From Linepithema humile (Eukaryota; Arthropoda; Insecta; Hymenoptera; Formicidae): 64,000 nt of DNA. The stretch is taken from NCBI RefSeq assembly GCF_040581485.1, contig NC_090132.1:22722911-22786910 (forward strand), in the 5' to 3' direction. The first letter of the stretch is position 1. Each line of letters begins with the position of its first letter. Made by a program: the position numbers and the translations under genes. A model generated the notes under the pieces. That model did no database searches. It saw nothing but the letters and a program-made list of their open reading frames with translations, and was not told the origin of the DNA. Below, one piece after another: positions 1 to 13,539 of this stretch.

Positions 1-2150
1 GTTTTGGTCCATTTAATAAAAACGTCAATATAATATTTATTTAGTATTTCAAATATAACAAATTTTATAATAAATTTGTACATATAATATATGTGTACAT
101 ACATATGTATATCTTATAATATTGTACACGCTTTTACATTGATGCATCAATTTTTCATATAAGATAATCTCTGTCTTTTGTCGGATAAAATATTTAATAT
201 ATGTATATATTCTCTTTTTAAATGCATCAATATTATTTCGACATTGATTTTTATCAATTAAGAATTTTTATTATTTCAAGTTTAAGATTATAATATAAAA
301 ATTTTGAATGCTAAGTTTAACGTTTTTAACAGATAATATATCCAATAAAATTGTTATCAAGAAATACTTATATCAAGAAATATTTATATTACATATGCAA
401 TAGCTTTAGTAAGAAGAACAGTTAATTAATGCAGCTAATAACATCAAGAATTAAATCAAGAAGGTTTGGTTCTAGAATATAGATCAATCAAGAATTTCAT
501 TAATAAGTTTTCAAAAATGCATATAAGAACACTGATAATTAATCATTATCAGAGATAAATTGGTCTTCCTAAACGCCGCAGATAAGATTCAAAAATAAAA
601 AGAATGAGCAAACAATGTTTTATTTGAATCGGTGAATAAGATAAGATTAAAAGTAAATATATAAAAAAAAAAACTTTTATTACTGAATGAAAAAAAACAT
701 CTTCTCTTATGTAGAAATTATTATACGTAGTGTTAAAAATATATGATAAAAATTATAAGATATTTTTTATTATAAAATAGGTCAAACATGTATAAATATG
801 CAATAAACATGTCAACAATTTAATGATGATTTAAAAATGATTAAATGATTTAAAAATGATTAAATAATTTAAAAATGATTTAAAATTTTAAATATTAAGA
901 TGTTTTAATAACTTTACAGATTTACATATTATAAAAATACATAAAGAAATTCGGTCATTATTTTTATTATGGCATTGTAATTTTTTAAGTTAAAAACATT
1001 TCAGAAAATTTATTAGAAAGTTTTAAATTTCTAATAAATAATCTAATATTTAATAGAACTATTTTATATTTCCATACATATTTACGCCTTTGAACACATC
1101 GCTATTCTTTAATTTGACCTAAGGAATGAATGGTTAAGAAAATACAACCAGCGGATCTCGAACAGCTCTATAGAGATGTAGTTATGGAAATCCAAGTAGT
1201 GACTTTTTTGTCGGGGTCAAAAAGTATTTTCCATAAATTATGCCTTGCATTTTTAAAAAAAGAATTATAATCTAAAAACTGATTTCTAGCTAAGATATTT
1301 TTGAACATCAGTATATATTATTTTTACTGCACAAAAGCGTATTATATGTATCAAAAAACATTTTAGCATAATGATTATAACTCAGTAATAATCTATTTAA
1401 CTAATCCATTCGTTCTATTCAAACTGCAATATTTCAAAACTTTTAACCGAAAGGTATTTCATTCTATTATACATTCTTGATCTTTATTTTACATTCTTTA
1501 ATTTGTTGGAAATGCGTCATTAATTCACGAATACATACACATATAAATATACAGAGACAACACATGTATGTAGAACAATGAGGACCTTGAGAACCGATAG
1601 GTTTCATGCACATATCATTGACATATAAAATGTATCTGTATGTGAATTTATGCACAGAAAACTGGTTTACACTCTTTGTGAAACGAAAGTGACATTGCAG
1701 CGCTCTCGGAAGCCTTCATTAAGTTATTACAAGTTATGAAAATCGTACACCATATTATATACACGAATTCTCGATGTTTTTTAGTTTTGTTTGCGAGTTG
1801 CAATCTTCAGTTTCAGTCGGCGTTGATGAAGATGCAAAACCAAAGCAAGACTTCACCAAGATACAGAAGTATATCATTTTATTACGCTAATATAAAAAAT
1901 TGTTTGTAAATTTTTTGTTCAATGTTAAAAATGGATTTACTCAAGATAAATTTAAAAAAAAGTATAGTGTCATCGACTTAACGACAATATCATTAAGCGA
2001 TATGTAAAATGGCTCTTTAAGAGCAAAACATGTTTGCGATCCAAAGGTCTATACGGAGATAAAGTAAAGATGTTATCTTGCCAGACAAAGTGATGGTCTA
2101 TTTATAGCAATCAAAGAAGAAAGTTTTCTTTTTTTATGGCAACCCTTCTT
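1..2150. other. AT-rich gene-poor stretch
   Basis: No convincing gene was found on either strand. The only internal structure I see is a short degenerate tandem array of an atgatttaaaa-like unit at about 820-890. Short open frames here lack splice context and look like chance. Confidence 0.5.
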
Positions 2151-2486
2151 CAACAAGTGTTACATGAATTACATTTAATTAACGGAGCATTCGATTCTAT
2201 CGCGAGAACATTTCAACGGACGTTGGAAACGTGAAAAGATACTCTGAAGTACTGTCACGACTTCGGTTTCCCCATTCTGGCACATACTATGCTATGGTCG
2301 GAAATATTTTTCTTCTACCTGTTCTAGCTTTACGGCGATGCACTTGGCGGAAGTGTGGACGCAACAACCACCTACGGCTAGCGAGTCTTCCGTTGACAAT
2401 GGTTACGGTCGTCTATAGTCCAACGCTGACGGAGAGACCGACAGACCTATGCTCCGCGCAGCCGGGCTGTTGCGTTTGTAGTAGTA

Positions 2487-3979
2487 ATGGAAAATCGCGT
2501 TGGTAGCGTGTCAGAGCTATATAGCCATTCACGAGTTAGTTGTGATCCGTACGCGAACGGCGACGGTTCGAAATTAGTGAAAAATTCGCTCACATCTGTG
2601 CACTGTGACAGATTTGAGAGATTTTTATCATTGTTAAAACCACACGATCGAGCGGTAATTGTAAGTAATTTCAACTTTTTGCCTTTGCAACTACCCTTAT
2701 TCGAAATTTTAAGAACCGATTTTTTTATTGAATGCAAAATTTAAAAATTATTTTTGTCGAATAATATTGGCAAGTTTTACGTGGACGATTATCTGATATT
2801 CTAACTCAACTAGGAATTTAAGTCAGTTTTTTAACAATTGGTGTCTGCCAACTGTCCATGAAAATTCTGATCGAATTACAAATCGTGAAGACAACTAAGA
2901 ATCATGCACAATGCGAATCACAATTACAACATGCATTAAACGTAACAATATAAAAAGCGAATACGCGAGTGCCTACGCAATTTATCTGGGAAGCATCAGA
3001 TTACCTTATTAAACGTAACAATATTTACTGCTCATCCTCTCTTCTCATTTAAAAAGAAATTTTCTGACAATGAACTAAAATTTTATTAATGTAAAACCCG
3101 CATAAAATTGAATAGGTAATACGCTTCTTTTATGTATACTAAAAAGCTGTAGTCTTTGCATAAATAAAATTTTTTAATTCCCTATTAACATTTAATAATA
3201 TCGCTTTATTAGAGCATCAAAATATTGAACTAAATGAAATGTTTACAATTGTCGAATAAAACAGTTCCATATTTTCCGAAGAATATGCAGTTTATTGCAA
3301 ATTCTGCGAAATCCAAACAGCTTGTTTACTCTAGTAATATTTTTTCTATCCGTTTCATATTTCATATTAGATCGATTGCAATGTAAATACAGTAATGACG
3401 CGATTGTAAGATTGTAAGTTATAATCTTCAAGTTACGATTATTTACAAAATTATCTACTTTTAATATTATTCTAGAAAAAAATTGCACATAAACCTTTAT
3501 TGAAACAATATATTATTTAGACACTATATAAATTTTTATATTATTTTTATTTTGCAATAAAAAAATTAATTCCTTCTTTTCTTCCCTGATTATAAAATAA
3601 AATTTTTATTATCAATACGCAAAATTCGATCAAATTAATATCAAAATTATATAAATTTATGCAAACAACGATAAAAACGACACATGATGTTCACTAAAAT
3701 AATAATGTATAAAATAAGTAATAAAAAATTTAAAAGTCAATGAGACAAAAAAAGTGTTTTTAGTATTGTCAAATAAGTTTATAACATCTGGTCCGAATAT
3801 TTAAAAGTTGTAAAATTAAAATAAAAAAGTAGGAGAGTGGAAAGATAACATTTTATTTTCAGGGTCACATTAATATTAATTGGAAGATTATTGCCAATAC
3901 TATATTTCATCGAAATTTGTTACCCTGCTGGAATTTGCTATGCTATGACTTTGGCAAGAGTGAGTTTTCTTAAACACAT
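2487..3979 (+). CDS. Candidate two-exon gene or 5' end, unrecognised
   Basis: The sequence turns GC-richer at 2150-2670. An ATG at 2487 in good context (GTAGTAATGG) opens a frame that runs to a strong donor, ATT|GTAAGT, after about position 2665. A good acceptor (ttttattttcag) lies at 3861-3862. Joined in phase 0, the frame continues from 3863 through a W-K-I-I-A segment and a cysteine-containing stretch to a TAA at 3977-3979. The peptide would be about 99 residues with an F-E-R-F-L-S-L-L-K segment near the junction. I do not recognise the protein. The second exon also has an internal gtgagt donor at 3960, so it may continue elsewhere. It could equally be a 5' UTR or a decayed gene. Confidence 0.22.
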
Positions 3980-4538
3980 CAGGAAAAAGAATAATTGTGA
4001 TAAAAGATATTTTTTAACAAAGATAGATATGAATGATGTACACATAGAAATTTCTATCTCCAATACGATAACTGTATCGTATGCAAATAACTCGACGGCA
4101 AATGATAAAAGTGAATATGGACTTGTTTGTGGCAAAAAGGTTAACAAATATTTAAGATTATCGAAAATGCGGACACTGTGATTACTTCAAAAATTTATAG
4201 TAGAATCTGCGAAAATTAGTTAGACACAAATAATCTTTTTAACATTTTAGTCGGAATATTTTAAACATGAACTTTTTAGATTTTAAGAAATAAATTTATT
4301 TACAACAGAATAATTTATCTTAAGTGCTTCTTTATGACTTGTAATTATTAGCTTGTTGTTTTCACGATTATTATTTTAATAAGAAAGAGCAATATCTTAA
4401 TATTACTTGTAATTATATTGATATATTATTATCATCGTGCGAGACAAACAAAATAAATGCGATATAAATCTCTCTTCTTAGGAAAAATCTTAGAAAAAAA
4501 TCGACAATTATTAAAAGCAACGTGAAAAACACATAAAA

Positions 4539-4974
4539 CATTATCTTTTTAAAGTATTTAAAAAGCATCTGTTAAATATTTAGTTTATTTAATCATTTAT
4601 GCTTTATGCATTCTTCTGATAAACAATTATTTTAACAGAAATCACACAAAATACTTAATCTGATTACGAAGAGCTACTATTTATCAAATTTTATTTATTA
4701 AAAATAAAAACTCAGGCACGTCCTTCCTATCTGCATTTTAAAACAATATTACTTAAGTGTTACTTTATCTGATTGTTTTAAAATGTAGATATAGAAAAGA
4801 CATGCCTTACAGTTTTAATTTTTTATTAATAAAGTTTGATAAATAGTATCTTTTCGCAATCGGATTAAGTATTTTGTGTGATTTCTGTTAAATCAATTGT
4901 CTATCAGAAGAATGTATGAAGCCTAAATGATTGATATAAGTTAAATGTTTTATAAATATTTTAAAAAGATAATA
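4539..4974. repeat. Diverged long inverted repeat (old foldback element)
   Basis: The left half, starting near ttatctttttaaagtattta, returns as an imperfect reverse complement ending near 4974. Matching blocks include gcattcttctgat against atcagaagaatg, and cacacaaaatacttaatc against its complement. The arms of about 210 bp have many mismatches and indels, so this is an old non-autonomous DNA element. It has no coding capacity. Confidence 0.6.
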
Positions 4975-6880
4975 TTTTAAGCAGAAATTATAATAGATAT
5001 CTTATCACTTAAACGTGCCATCGTATACAATCGTATGCTTATTTAAGAGTAAGATAATGTGTTTAATCTTTCATCAATTTTTCATTAATGTGCATATTTT
5101 TGTGCTTTGTTTTGCAAAACGTGATCTTTATATTAAACCTGGTCGATTAAACTTGATAAACTGAATCATTTATTGTTAATATAAAAAATTAATTTTGTTT
5201 TTTGTTTAATAAATAAAAATCTGTAAAATAGTATTTATAATAAATAAACTAAACATGATATTAATATAATATACTAAATATAAATAAATAAGAAAATTTT
5301 ATGATGCATCTGTAAACATCTATTTTGAATCACTTCTAATAGAAGATCTAAATTTTTATATTTTTAATATTTTACAATTCTAAAATTGTAAAATAAAAGC
5401 TTTTTAAATGGTAAAAAAAATTTATTAATGTAAATGTTAGAATTATTTAAATATTTTTTTTATTTGCAGTAGTGTAAAATATTATCGATAATTAAATAGT
5501 ACTATAAAGAAATAAAATTAATTAACGCAGGTATTTAGTGCAACTGACAAGAGCAAGAATGATCTTATTTGTATCATGCATTGCACGCGGTACATGACAC
5601 GTAATCATTGGTACTATCCGTCACGATAGTTGCAGTAACCTAATTCCCTTTAACGAGAGAAGGCCGAATTACGCAATGAAATATTTTGCATTTTCTTGAT
5701 GTTATTTAAGAAAATAGAAAGAATATAGTGGGGGAAAGAATTGATCAAATTTTGTGCATTTTTATAATATAATATAATTGTTTTGCTTATATATATAAGA
5801 CTTAAAAATCATGATTTATGCTGTGTAAATTAATATATTAATTATCTGAACAACATTAATTATATTAATAAAATCAATTTCTTCATATTTTCGAAGTTCA
5901 AAGTTCAACATTATTATTAATAAAAGTCATTAATAATATGATAATACACTCACCCGCAAAAAAAAAACGGACCACCAAACTTTAACACAATTTTTTAATA
6001 TCTTTGAATAGCGATAACTCAACAAAAAATCATCGTGGGATGAAAAAAATCGCAAATTAAAACTTGAACATTTTTCTTAACAGCCAAAAAAACCAAAATT
6101 GAATTATGCAAAATGTTTTACAAAATGGCGAACCTTGAAGATAGACTTTGAGAAATAAAAAACAAATTTTTTTTTTAAACTATTGCATTGCTCTAAAAAG
6201 TCGACTGCCGAGTACAAAAATGTATGCGTTTCTAAGCTCATTTATTTCCTAACAAATTCATATTTTAAAAATTTTTCTTTGACCTTTTTAAAGTTATACC
6301 GTTTTGAAAAAAATGTTATAAAATGGACAATTTTTTTTGTAAAATCTGTAATTTAGAAACAAATTATCGTGGAAAACATTTCAAAAAGGAAATTAAAATG
6401 TAAACTTTAAATCTTAAATCTTTTTTATTTCTCCATGATAAAATAATGTGCAAAGAATGTATGCTTTTTTTAAAATGGAAAAAATTTACCGATAATAAAC
6501 ATTTGTTTAGATAAATGCAAAGTTCAAACAAATAATCCTAAAAAAGTATACCATACATAATCTTGAAGAACTTGATTTATAAATTACTCAATCCAGGAGG
6601 TATAAGACAGTCGGATATAAAAAAACGGTTATATGTATTATCATATTAATTGCGCGTTAATAAAAAATGTACTTGTGCATACAATTTGCATATGCAATTT
6701 TTACATTATGCATGAATTACACATCAGTGATATAATTATATGGCATTATTAAAAATTTTTTTTTAACAATAATTTAGCCGTTTAAGCGTGATATACGCGT
6801 ATTATGTATTATTAAAGATAATAACAAAACATATAATCTTTTTTTAAATATAATTATATTATAATTAAAATTAATAATTT
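4975..6880. other. AT-rich stretch without a gene
   Basis: No open frame with splice or codon support was seen. The block at about 5940-6620 has a different texture, with A-runs, 'cgtgggatgaaaaaaatcgc' and repeated 'aaaatg'. It may be an unclassified repeat, but I could not identify its ends. Confidence 0.4.
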
Positions 6881-6882
6881 TA

Positions 6883-7342
6883 TTGTGAGATGACTTCTGA
6901 CTTGCGCTATATACTTGTTATTGCAATAATTCTTCGCACAGAACGGAAACATTATATAATATAATACGCAGAAATAAAGAACGTGATATTGCTAGTGTGT
7001 TTAATTAGTGCATCGCAAATTCAGGCGTAGAAAAAATTTTTTAAAATAATTACATCAAAATATCTTTCTGCAGAAAATTAAAATATTTAAACAATAGTGT
7101 TAACGTGTGTTATATTATTTTCTTTTACAACATAACTCTAAAACTATTTTCAATTAATTATCGATGTAAATACAATACAATTAGTAATTTTTGTTGGATT
7201 CTTACTTGTTTTACATTAATAAAAAAGAAATTATGGAGCAAATACATTAACTTGCAAAGTAATCATGTTTTTGTTCTGTTCGAAGAATTATTGTAATATT
7301 GCAATAACAAGTATATATCGCAATTCAGAAGTCATCTCACAA
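6883..7342. mobile_element. MITE-like element with long terminal inverted repeats and TA target site
   Basis: The left end TTGTGAGATGACTTCTGA reads into CTTGTTATTGCAATAATTCTTCG. The right end is its reverse complement with small differences, giving terminal inverted repeats of about 60 bp. Both ends are flanked by TA (6881-6882 and 7343-7344), the target duplication of Tc1/mariner-type transposons. The 460-bp element has only an AT-rich interior and no transposase, so it is non-autonomous. The 63-residue open frame inside is not a credible gene. Confidence 0.75.
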
Positions 7343-8700
7343 TAATCCTAAAAATTATAATAATTTTTGTAATGATTGATGTATGATTTATATCTTATTC
7401 TATGATCACTGCGCAAAATCACTGCATTAATCACTGCGTATTTTTTTTCTATTAAAGAATTTGATAACATAAAATAATAAATAATTTGTAGATTTGTTTT
7501 ATTTACACAAATTTGTAGACTTTTAAAATATGAAAGAATTTATTTTTTATTTATTAAATAATTTTTTTTTTTTTTTTTTTTTTTTTTCTTTTTTTAATTA
7601 CTGATCAAGATTTATCTTCCAAATATATTAATACATAAGTATGAAAATGATTAATATTATATTTGTGTAATATGCAAGATGAATCATGCGACGCTTGAAG
7701 TACAAACAATTTTTTCAGCAATTTTATGTGTAATTTTTATGTAATTTTTTAAATATATGTAAATACACTTTATAAAAAAAAATCATCTCGATTGTTAACA
7801 TTGTCTACCACGTGAAACTAAATTATCGCGCAACAAAAATACTAATGCCGATGCAATTACGTAATTCAAATTTATGTCAATACAAACAAACTTACTGATT
7901 GTGAGTTAAAAACGCATTTCTTACATATTCCGTGTAATCTTTTGCGTGTATATTTACGACGCATTAATTGAACATAATAGAAATATGTTGCCACGTTTTA
8001 CGGTTATTTTGTGTTATATAATGTATTCGTTTTATGCGTAGAATCATTATAACGTTGTAATAGCAAGCCGTTTTATCTCGCATTAAACAACTTATTACTT
8101 GATTTTATTATTAAAAATGCTTTGAGAGCGAGATCATTCTCTTGTAAAAAAAATACAAATTATCATAGGACGTCATATCACACTTTCAGTGCCCAATACA
8201 TTTCGAATTTAATCTCTACGAGGTCTAAATGATAAGCGCGCGACTGTTAATCGAGTGTTGCCACTTGCGCTGGCAAAATTCGCGGCGGGCTAACCATCGA
8301 AATCATTTTTATTTAGAATAAAGAAACAGGTACGCTCAACGAATAGCAAAGCCCTTATTTGACGGTCTGTTCATCTGAAAACACAAATAAGCCAAATACA
8401 AATTGCGATTGATAATTGTAGCAAGAAAAGCCTGCGACGTGTTATGTACGTTATCTCAGTTTTGGGGCAAACTATTATCTAACATAAATATTCTATTATC
8501 TAACATAAATATGAACTTAACTTTTTTTTATCCAAATACATGCATTACTAATACCAACTCAACATACGACTATATATTCGTTCATTTTTTAAACCAACGA
8601 TAGTATAGCACTAGTCTGCAAATTTTACGGATCTCTCGATTTTAAATTAATGTAATTTTTGATTATTTTATTTTAAATATGTATTTAGTGCGCTGCAAAG
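7343..8700. other. AT-rich upstream region of SDR gene A
   Basis: Contains a T-run at about 7561-7587 and a small tandem duplication (attatctaacataaatatt) at about 8476-8512. A GC-richer patch at 8170-8400 could hold the promoter or 5' UTR exon of the SDR A gene, because that gene's ATG follows a splice acceptor. No core promoter motif can be singled out. Confidence 0.35.
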
Positions 8701-8703
8701 ATT

Positions 8704-8730
8704 GCGCGCGCGCGCGCGCGTGTGTGTGTG
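8704..8730. repeat. (CG)n(TG)n dinucleotide repeat
   Basis: A pure alternating purine-pyrimidine run, first CG then TG units. This kind of sequence can adopt Z-DNA. It lies about 320 bp upstream of the SDR A start codon. Confidence 0.9.
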
Positions 8731-9052
8731 ATATTTTATTGTTTTTATTCAATATATTTTATACCTAACGAAATCGTTCTTACTTGTAAATAAAACCGTG
8801 AGCCATAGATGGGCTTTTACGGAAACTTGTGCGTCACCCATATATGGATGACGTGGCACTCAAAGTGTTAATACTTTATATTATAATAAGCTTAGAAAAT
8901 CAATATAAACATCATTAATATAAATAATTGTTAATGCTGTTCCTCCGTACTTACCATGTTACTTACATAAATTTCTCAAGACTTCTATATTTCATTTCTC
9001 TGCGATTAAACAAAGACTCTGTTGCTGTTGCAGACGAAAACATCAGACAACC

Positions 9053-11698
9053 ATGGTGAAGGCATACAACGGTGCATTGATCCTAGCGGATGTCTTGGTG
9101 CTCATTTTGAAGATTTTGTATTACATCTGTGAGAGTATTTATAAATTCTTTGTTCCGGCGGAAGAGAAGAGCGTAGCCGGTGAGATCGTTCTGGTATATA
9201 TCAAACTTACGATATACAGTAATTGTATTTTATTAAAATAATTCATAATAACGTACTGTTTTTTGTATTATACTTGTACAGATAACAGGCACAGGCCACG
9301 GTATCGGAAAGGAGTTGGCACTCCGTTACGCATCTCTGGGCGCAACAGTGGTATGTTGGGATTTGAACCAACAAGCAAACGAGGAGACGATTAACGAAAT
9401 TAAGAAAACGGGAACTACCGCAGCATACGCATATCAGTACGCATATCATATTTGTTGTTTTAAAAATGTGAAGAAATTGCGAGGAAAAACTCGTAACATT
9501 GTCATTTAGATGCCCACAAGTATCGCGAGCAGCAGTACTGCTCGAATTTAGCTAATTATACTCCGATAATTGATGCACATATTCGACAAAAGTCTAATGA
9601 TGTTCTCATTTCAGATGCGACGTCTCGAAGAGGGAAGACGTTCTCAGTGTAGCTGAAAAAGTCAAAAGAGAAGTCGGTGATGTCACTATTTTAGTTAACA
9701 ATGCGGGTATAATGCCTTGCCATACATTGCTCGATCATACGACCGATGAAATTAAACGTATCTTCGACATTAACGTATTAGCCCACTTCTGGGTAAGTTA
9801 AAAAGATACATACGCACTGTATCGAAATTATTAATATTATAAAAATTACCTTAAATGATTAAATATTATCAATACGAAACAATAGGAGATTTATGCATAA
9901 TAATATATTTTTTATTAATGTAAAGCGTCACATACGATATTAGAATACTCTATTGAATATTTTATTGTTTGTGCAGATGCTGCAAGCATTCTTACCAAGC
10001 ATGATCGAGAAAAATCACGGTCATGTCGTCGCATTATCGTCACTGGCAGGAATCGGTGGCTTTCCAAATTTAGTTCCTTATTGTGCTTCGAAGTTTGCAG
10101 TTAGAGGTAAAAATAGCTTGCGTCCAACGTTTTTTATATTACATTTTATGCGATTTATATGCAAATGCCGGAATTATTCACCGTATCACAATATATAAAT
10201 TATTAGAAAGGAGCGTAAAGAGCCACAATACAGGTTATTCGTGCGAAGGTTACAGTATATTCGTTTTAAAATTATTTACATTTACATTTAAACTTAACAC
10301 AAAAAATGTAAATGTTGACACTTATTATATTGAATATTGCTTATAAGCTTACATTTTTTGTGTTAAGTTTAAATGTAAATGTAAATAATTTTAAAACAAA
10401 TATATTGTAACCTTCGCACGAATAACCTGCATTGTGGCTCTTTACGCTCCTTTCTAATATTTGTTGATTTTGAAAATCACTAGAGCTTTATATATCTATT
10501 ATATAAATTATTTTTATTTAAAAAAATTTGTATTCTTAATCTGTTTTGTAAATATTCCAGGACTTATGGAAGCACTTAGCGAGGAGTTGCGGATAGGTAC
10601 AAAAGGAAAATCTTTAATTAAATTCACCACGATTTATCCATATATGGTAGACACTGGACTTTGCAAGAAACCAAAAATAAAGTAAGTGTAGAAGGAGTCT
10701 TTTCAAAGGACATTTTTGCAATAGACGAAGCATAATTCTGTGTTATTTATTATGCATAATATGTGAATATAAAATTACTATATAAAAGCATTAATTTGCA
10801 AAATTAGACGTTTCGCGATAGACACACTTATGTGTTGCACAATGATATGAGAACATAAATGCACAAGTTAATTACACATTATTAAGTAATTATGTTTCTA
10901 CATGCAGACTAAACTTTTGGATGCGAGGTAAGCTATTGTAATTCTTCTAGAGAAAGATATGTATAAAAATGCAATGCAATAAAATTACGTGCAAATTATT
11001 TATCTTAAAAATTACAAATTTTATTATTCAAATTTAGATATTTGTTGCAACACCCCTCTTATGTTAAATTTGTTTCGTATAGCAATTTTTATAAAATTTA
11101 AAATAGCATTAATTTTATACAATGACTATTGGTTATTATCCATGCTAAATGTCTTAATTTCAATAGGTTCGAAAAAATCCTGCCATTGGTTTCAACGCAA
11201 CAAGCCGTTTCACAAATAATTCGCGCGCAAAGGACAAATCAGCAAGAAAAAACTGTGCCTTCATTCTGGTTGTCAACTCTAACAATAACAAGGTAACTTA
11301 ATTGTAAAATTACTGCAGCAATTATAAAAAAACCCTAATCCAAAAGAACATATTTATGAAAATTTTAGTGCGTTAATTTGAAATTTTTTACATTTAATAA
11401 ATAAGATAAAAATCACAAGATTTGATATAATTATTATTTCAAATTATGTGCTAATATGTGTTATAAAGAAATCATAATACGTTTAATTACTATAACTGTA
11501 ATTTATTTTTTCATAATAATGAAAAAATCAATTTTTGGTAACTTCTATTAATTTCTTAAAGATATTAAGTAAATAAAAAATAGTGATAAGCAAAATAAAT
11601 AGTGATAAGCGTTTTCTTGTTTCAGAATATTTCCTGACAACGTACTAAGAGCTGTAGCAGATTTTTGTGATAGTGGTGTGGAGGCGGTGTCAAGCTAA
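9053..11698 (+). CDS. SDR16C-type short-chain dehydrogenase, tandem copy A
   Basis: Predicted NAD(P)-dependent oxidoreductase of the epidermal retinol dehydrogenase 2 / SDR16C type. Relatives act on retinoids, steroids or other lipid alcohols at ER or lipid-droplet membranes; this substrate is unknown. Coding exons are 9053-9193, 9282-9436, 9615-9792, 9977-10106, 10561-10681, 11167-11292 and 11626-11698 (intron phases 0,2,0,1,2,2), giving 307 residues. The N-terminal hydrophobic anchor spans residues ~8-25. The cofactor loop TGTGHGIG is at 49-56, NNAG at 127-130, catalytic N152, S180, Y193 and K197 (Y-C-A-S-K). All key residues are present, so it should be active. The ATG sits 18 bp after an acceptor (tgttgcag), implying a 5' UTR intron. 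An AATAAA lies at 11851. The fourth intron carries a foldback element. Confidence 0.9.
10203..10457. mobile_element. Foldback MITE in intron 4 of SDR gene A
   Basis: Two 109-bp arms (10203-10311 and 10349-10457) are inverted copies differing at about three positions, around a 37-bp loop. The outer ends read TTAGAAAGG...CCTTTCTAA and are flanked by TA on both sides, a mariner-type target duplication. There is no coding capacity. The low arm divergence suggests a recent insertion. Confidence 0.85.
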
Positions 11699-13520
11699 CA
11701 AATGCAAAAAAAAACACACGTCTGATTAATTTCATACTAATTCATAAATGAAATCTTTTATATAAGTATGTAGTATGTTATTTCATCATTTACGAGATAT
11801 CGTACCAAACAAATCGAGATTGACATTGTTTTTGCTAAATAACTTGCACTAATAAAACGTAATATAAAAACCATCGGCAATCTCCGTTTGCACTATATTT
11901 TATAAATAATGCAATAACATATTAGCACTGTGTGTAAAAATAATTTTCATTTAATTAATTATTAATATTTCATTGTTGTAATCTATTGATATAGGTAAAT
12001 GCGCAAGTGTAGATGTTTTATACATAACGATGAAAGTATCGCTAATAAAAACTTTTTATACAATATTAAAAGAACCACCGACAATGTTTTGTTTTGCTGA
12101 ATTGATAAACAAAATATTGTCTTTGTAGTAATAACCGCATTTATGAAGTTATATTAACAACATAAAAAATATAGGTTCAGCAACTTTTCGATATAATTAT
12201 TCACTTTTACTATTAATAATACATATTTTATGTGAGTTTTATTGTTATACATAAGAGATGTACAGTAATCATTTGGACATAATAATTATGATATATACGT
12301 ATAATTATATCATTATATATGTATAAGCCTAAAGCCTCTTAGGAGATGATTTAATGCTCTCGGATTTTAATTTAGTGACAATTGTTACATATACGTAGCT
12401 GTAAAGAATAAATAAAAAGTAAAGAGAAAAGCAACGAAAATCGAGTTTATATACATAATACGCACATATTAAAGAATTTTAACGATTTATTTGATCAAAA
12501 TTTGTAAGCAAAGTTTTGATATTTATTAATATATTCATTAATTATACATAATAAGAATGCTATATTGAGATCCGAGATATTATATCTAATTTATTGTGTT
12601 TCTACTAAATAAGTCAATTTTCAAATTTTTCAATTTTGTATTAAAAGTACTGTACAAATAAAAGATTTTAACTAAATGATAAATAAAAGAAAAAAACAAA
12701 ATATACTTACTTTTTCTAATTGTTTTATGCACTTATAAAGCTGACATTTTTTATTAAATTTGAGTAATTAATTTTTAGTAAAATATTATAATTAATTTTT
12801 AGTAAAACTAATATTATAATTAACCGGAATGAGTGTATATGTTTTAGAGATGTAAAGATAACATTTCAAAGTTAAAGAGAACTTTTGCGCTCTGCAATCG
12901 CAATGTTTCAAATAATTATAAAAGGCTCTCCATCTGTAAATTATATTAACACATAATATATTATATTAAAACACATTGTAGATCAGTTATTTTGTTTATA
13001 TATTTTTATACATATAATCCGCTTCAAGCGTTTGTATAGAAAATGTGAGAATCTTTGTGATCAGAGAGAGTCTATCATCTTACCATTAAAATTAAAATAT
13101 CTGCAATGTCACTATATCTTTTTTCTCCTACATTCAATTACTTTTTTACGTGTTTTAATAAAATAATATAATTCTTTTAAGAACATTATACATAATAACA
13201 GATATAATAAAAGATCATATAATATCATAAAATGGTTAAAAAGAAATCTTCTTTGTATCCGCTATTAAATCGAATAATTAATAATATTTAATAATGATTA
13301 AGTATTAATTGCAGATTACTAAAGACTTCTTCGCATACCAAAAAAATACACATGTTAATCATATGGCTCGCCAATGGTAAATTAGGTCCGGAAACCAGTG
13401 TGTTGCATAATTAAGACCGCGCGCCGATTGCATTGTTCTACAATGAATATTTTTTTCCAATTTTATTAAGTAATTTTAATATTATTTTTGATATGAGAAA
13501 TCCAAATATAAAATAAAAAA
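11699..13520. other. 3' flank of SDR gene A, no gene
   Basis: AT-rich. Likely poly(A) signals AATAAA lie at 11851-11856, with another AATAAA-like site near 12044. I see no coding sequence. Confidence 0.5.
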
Positions 13521-13539
13521 TAGCCTATCAGGGATGGTT

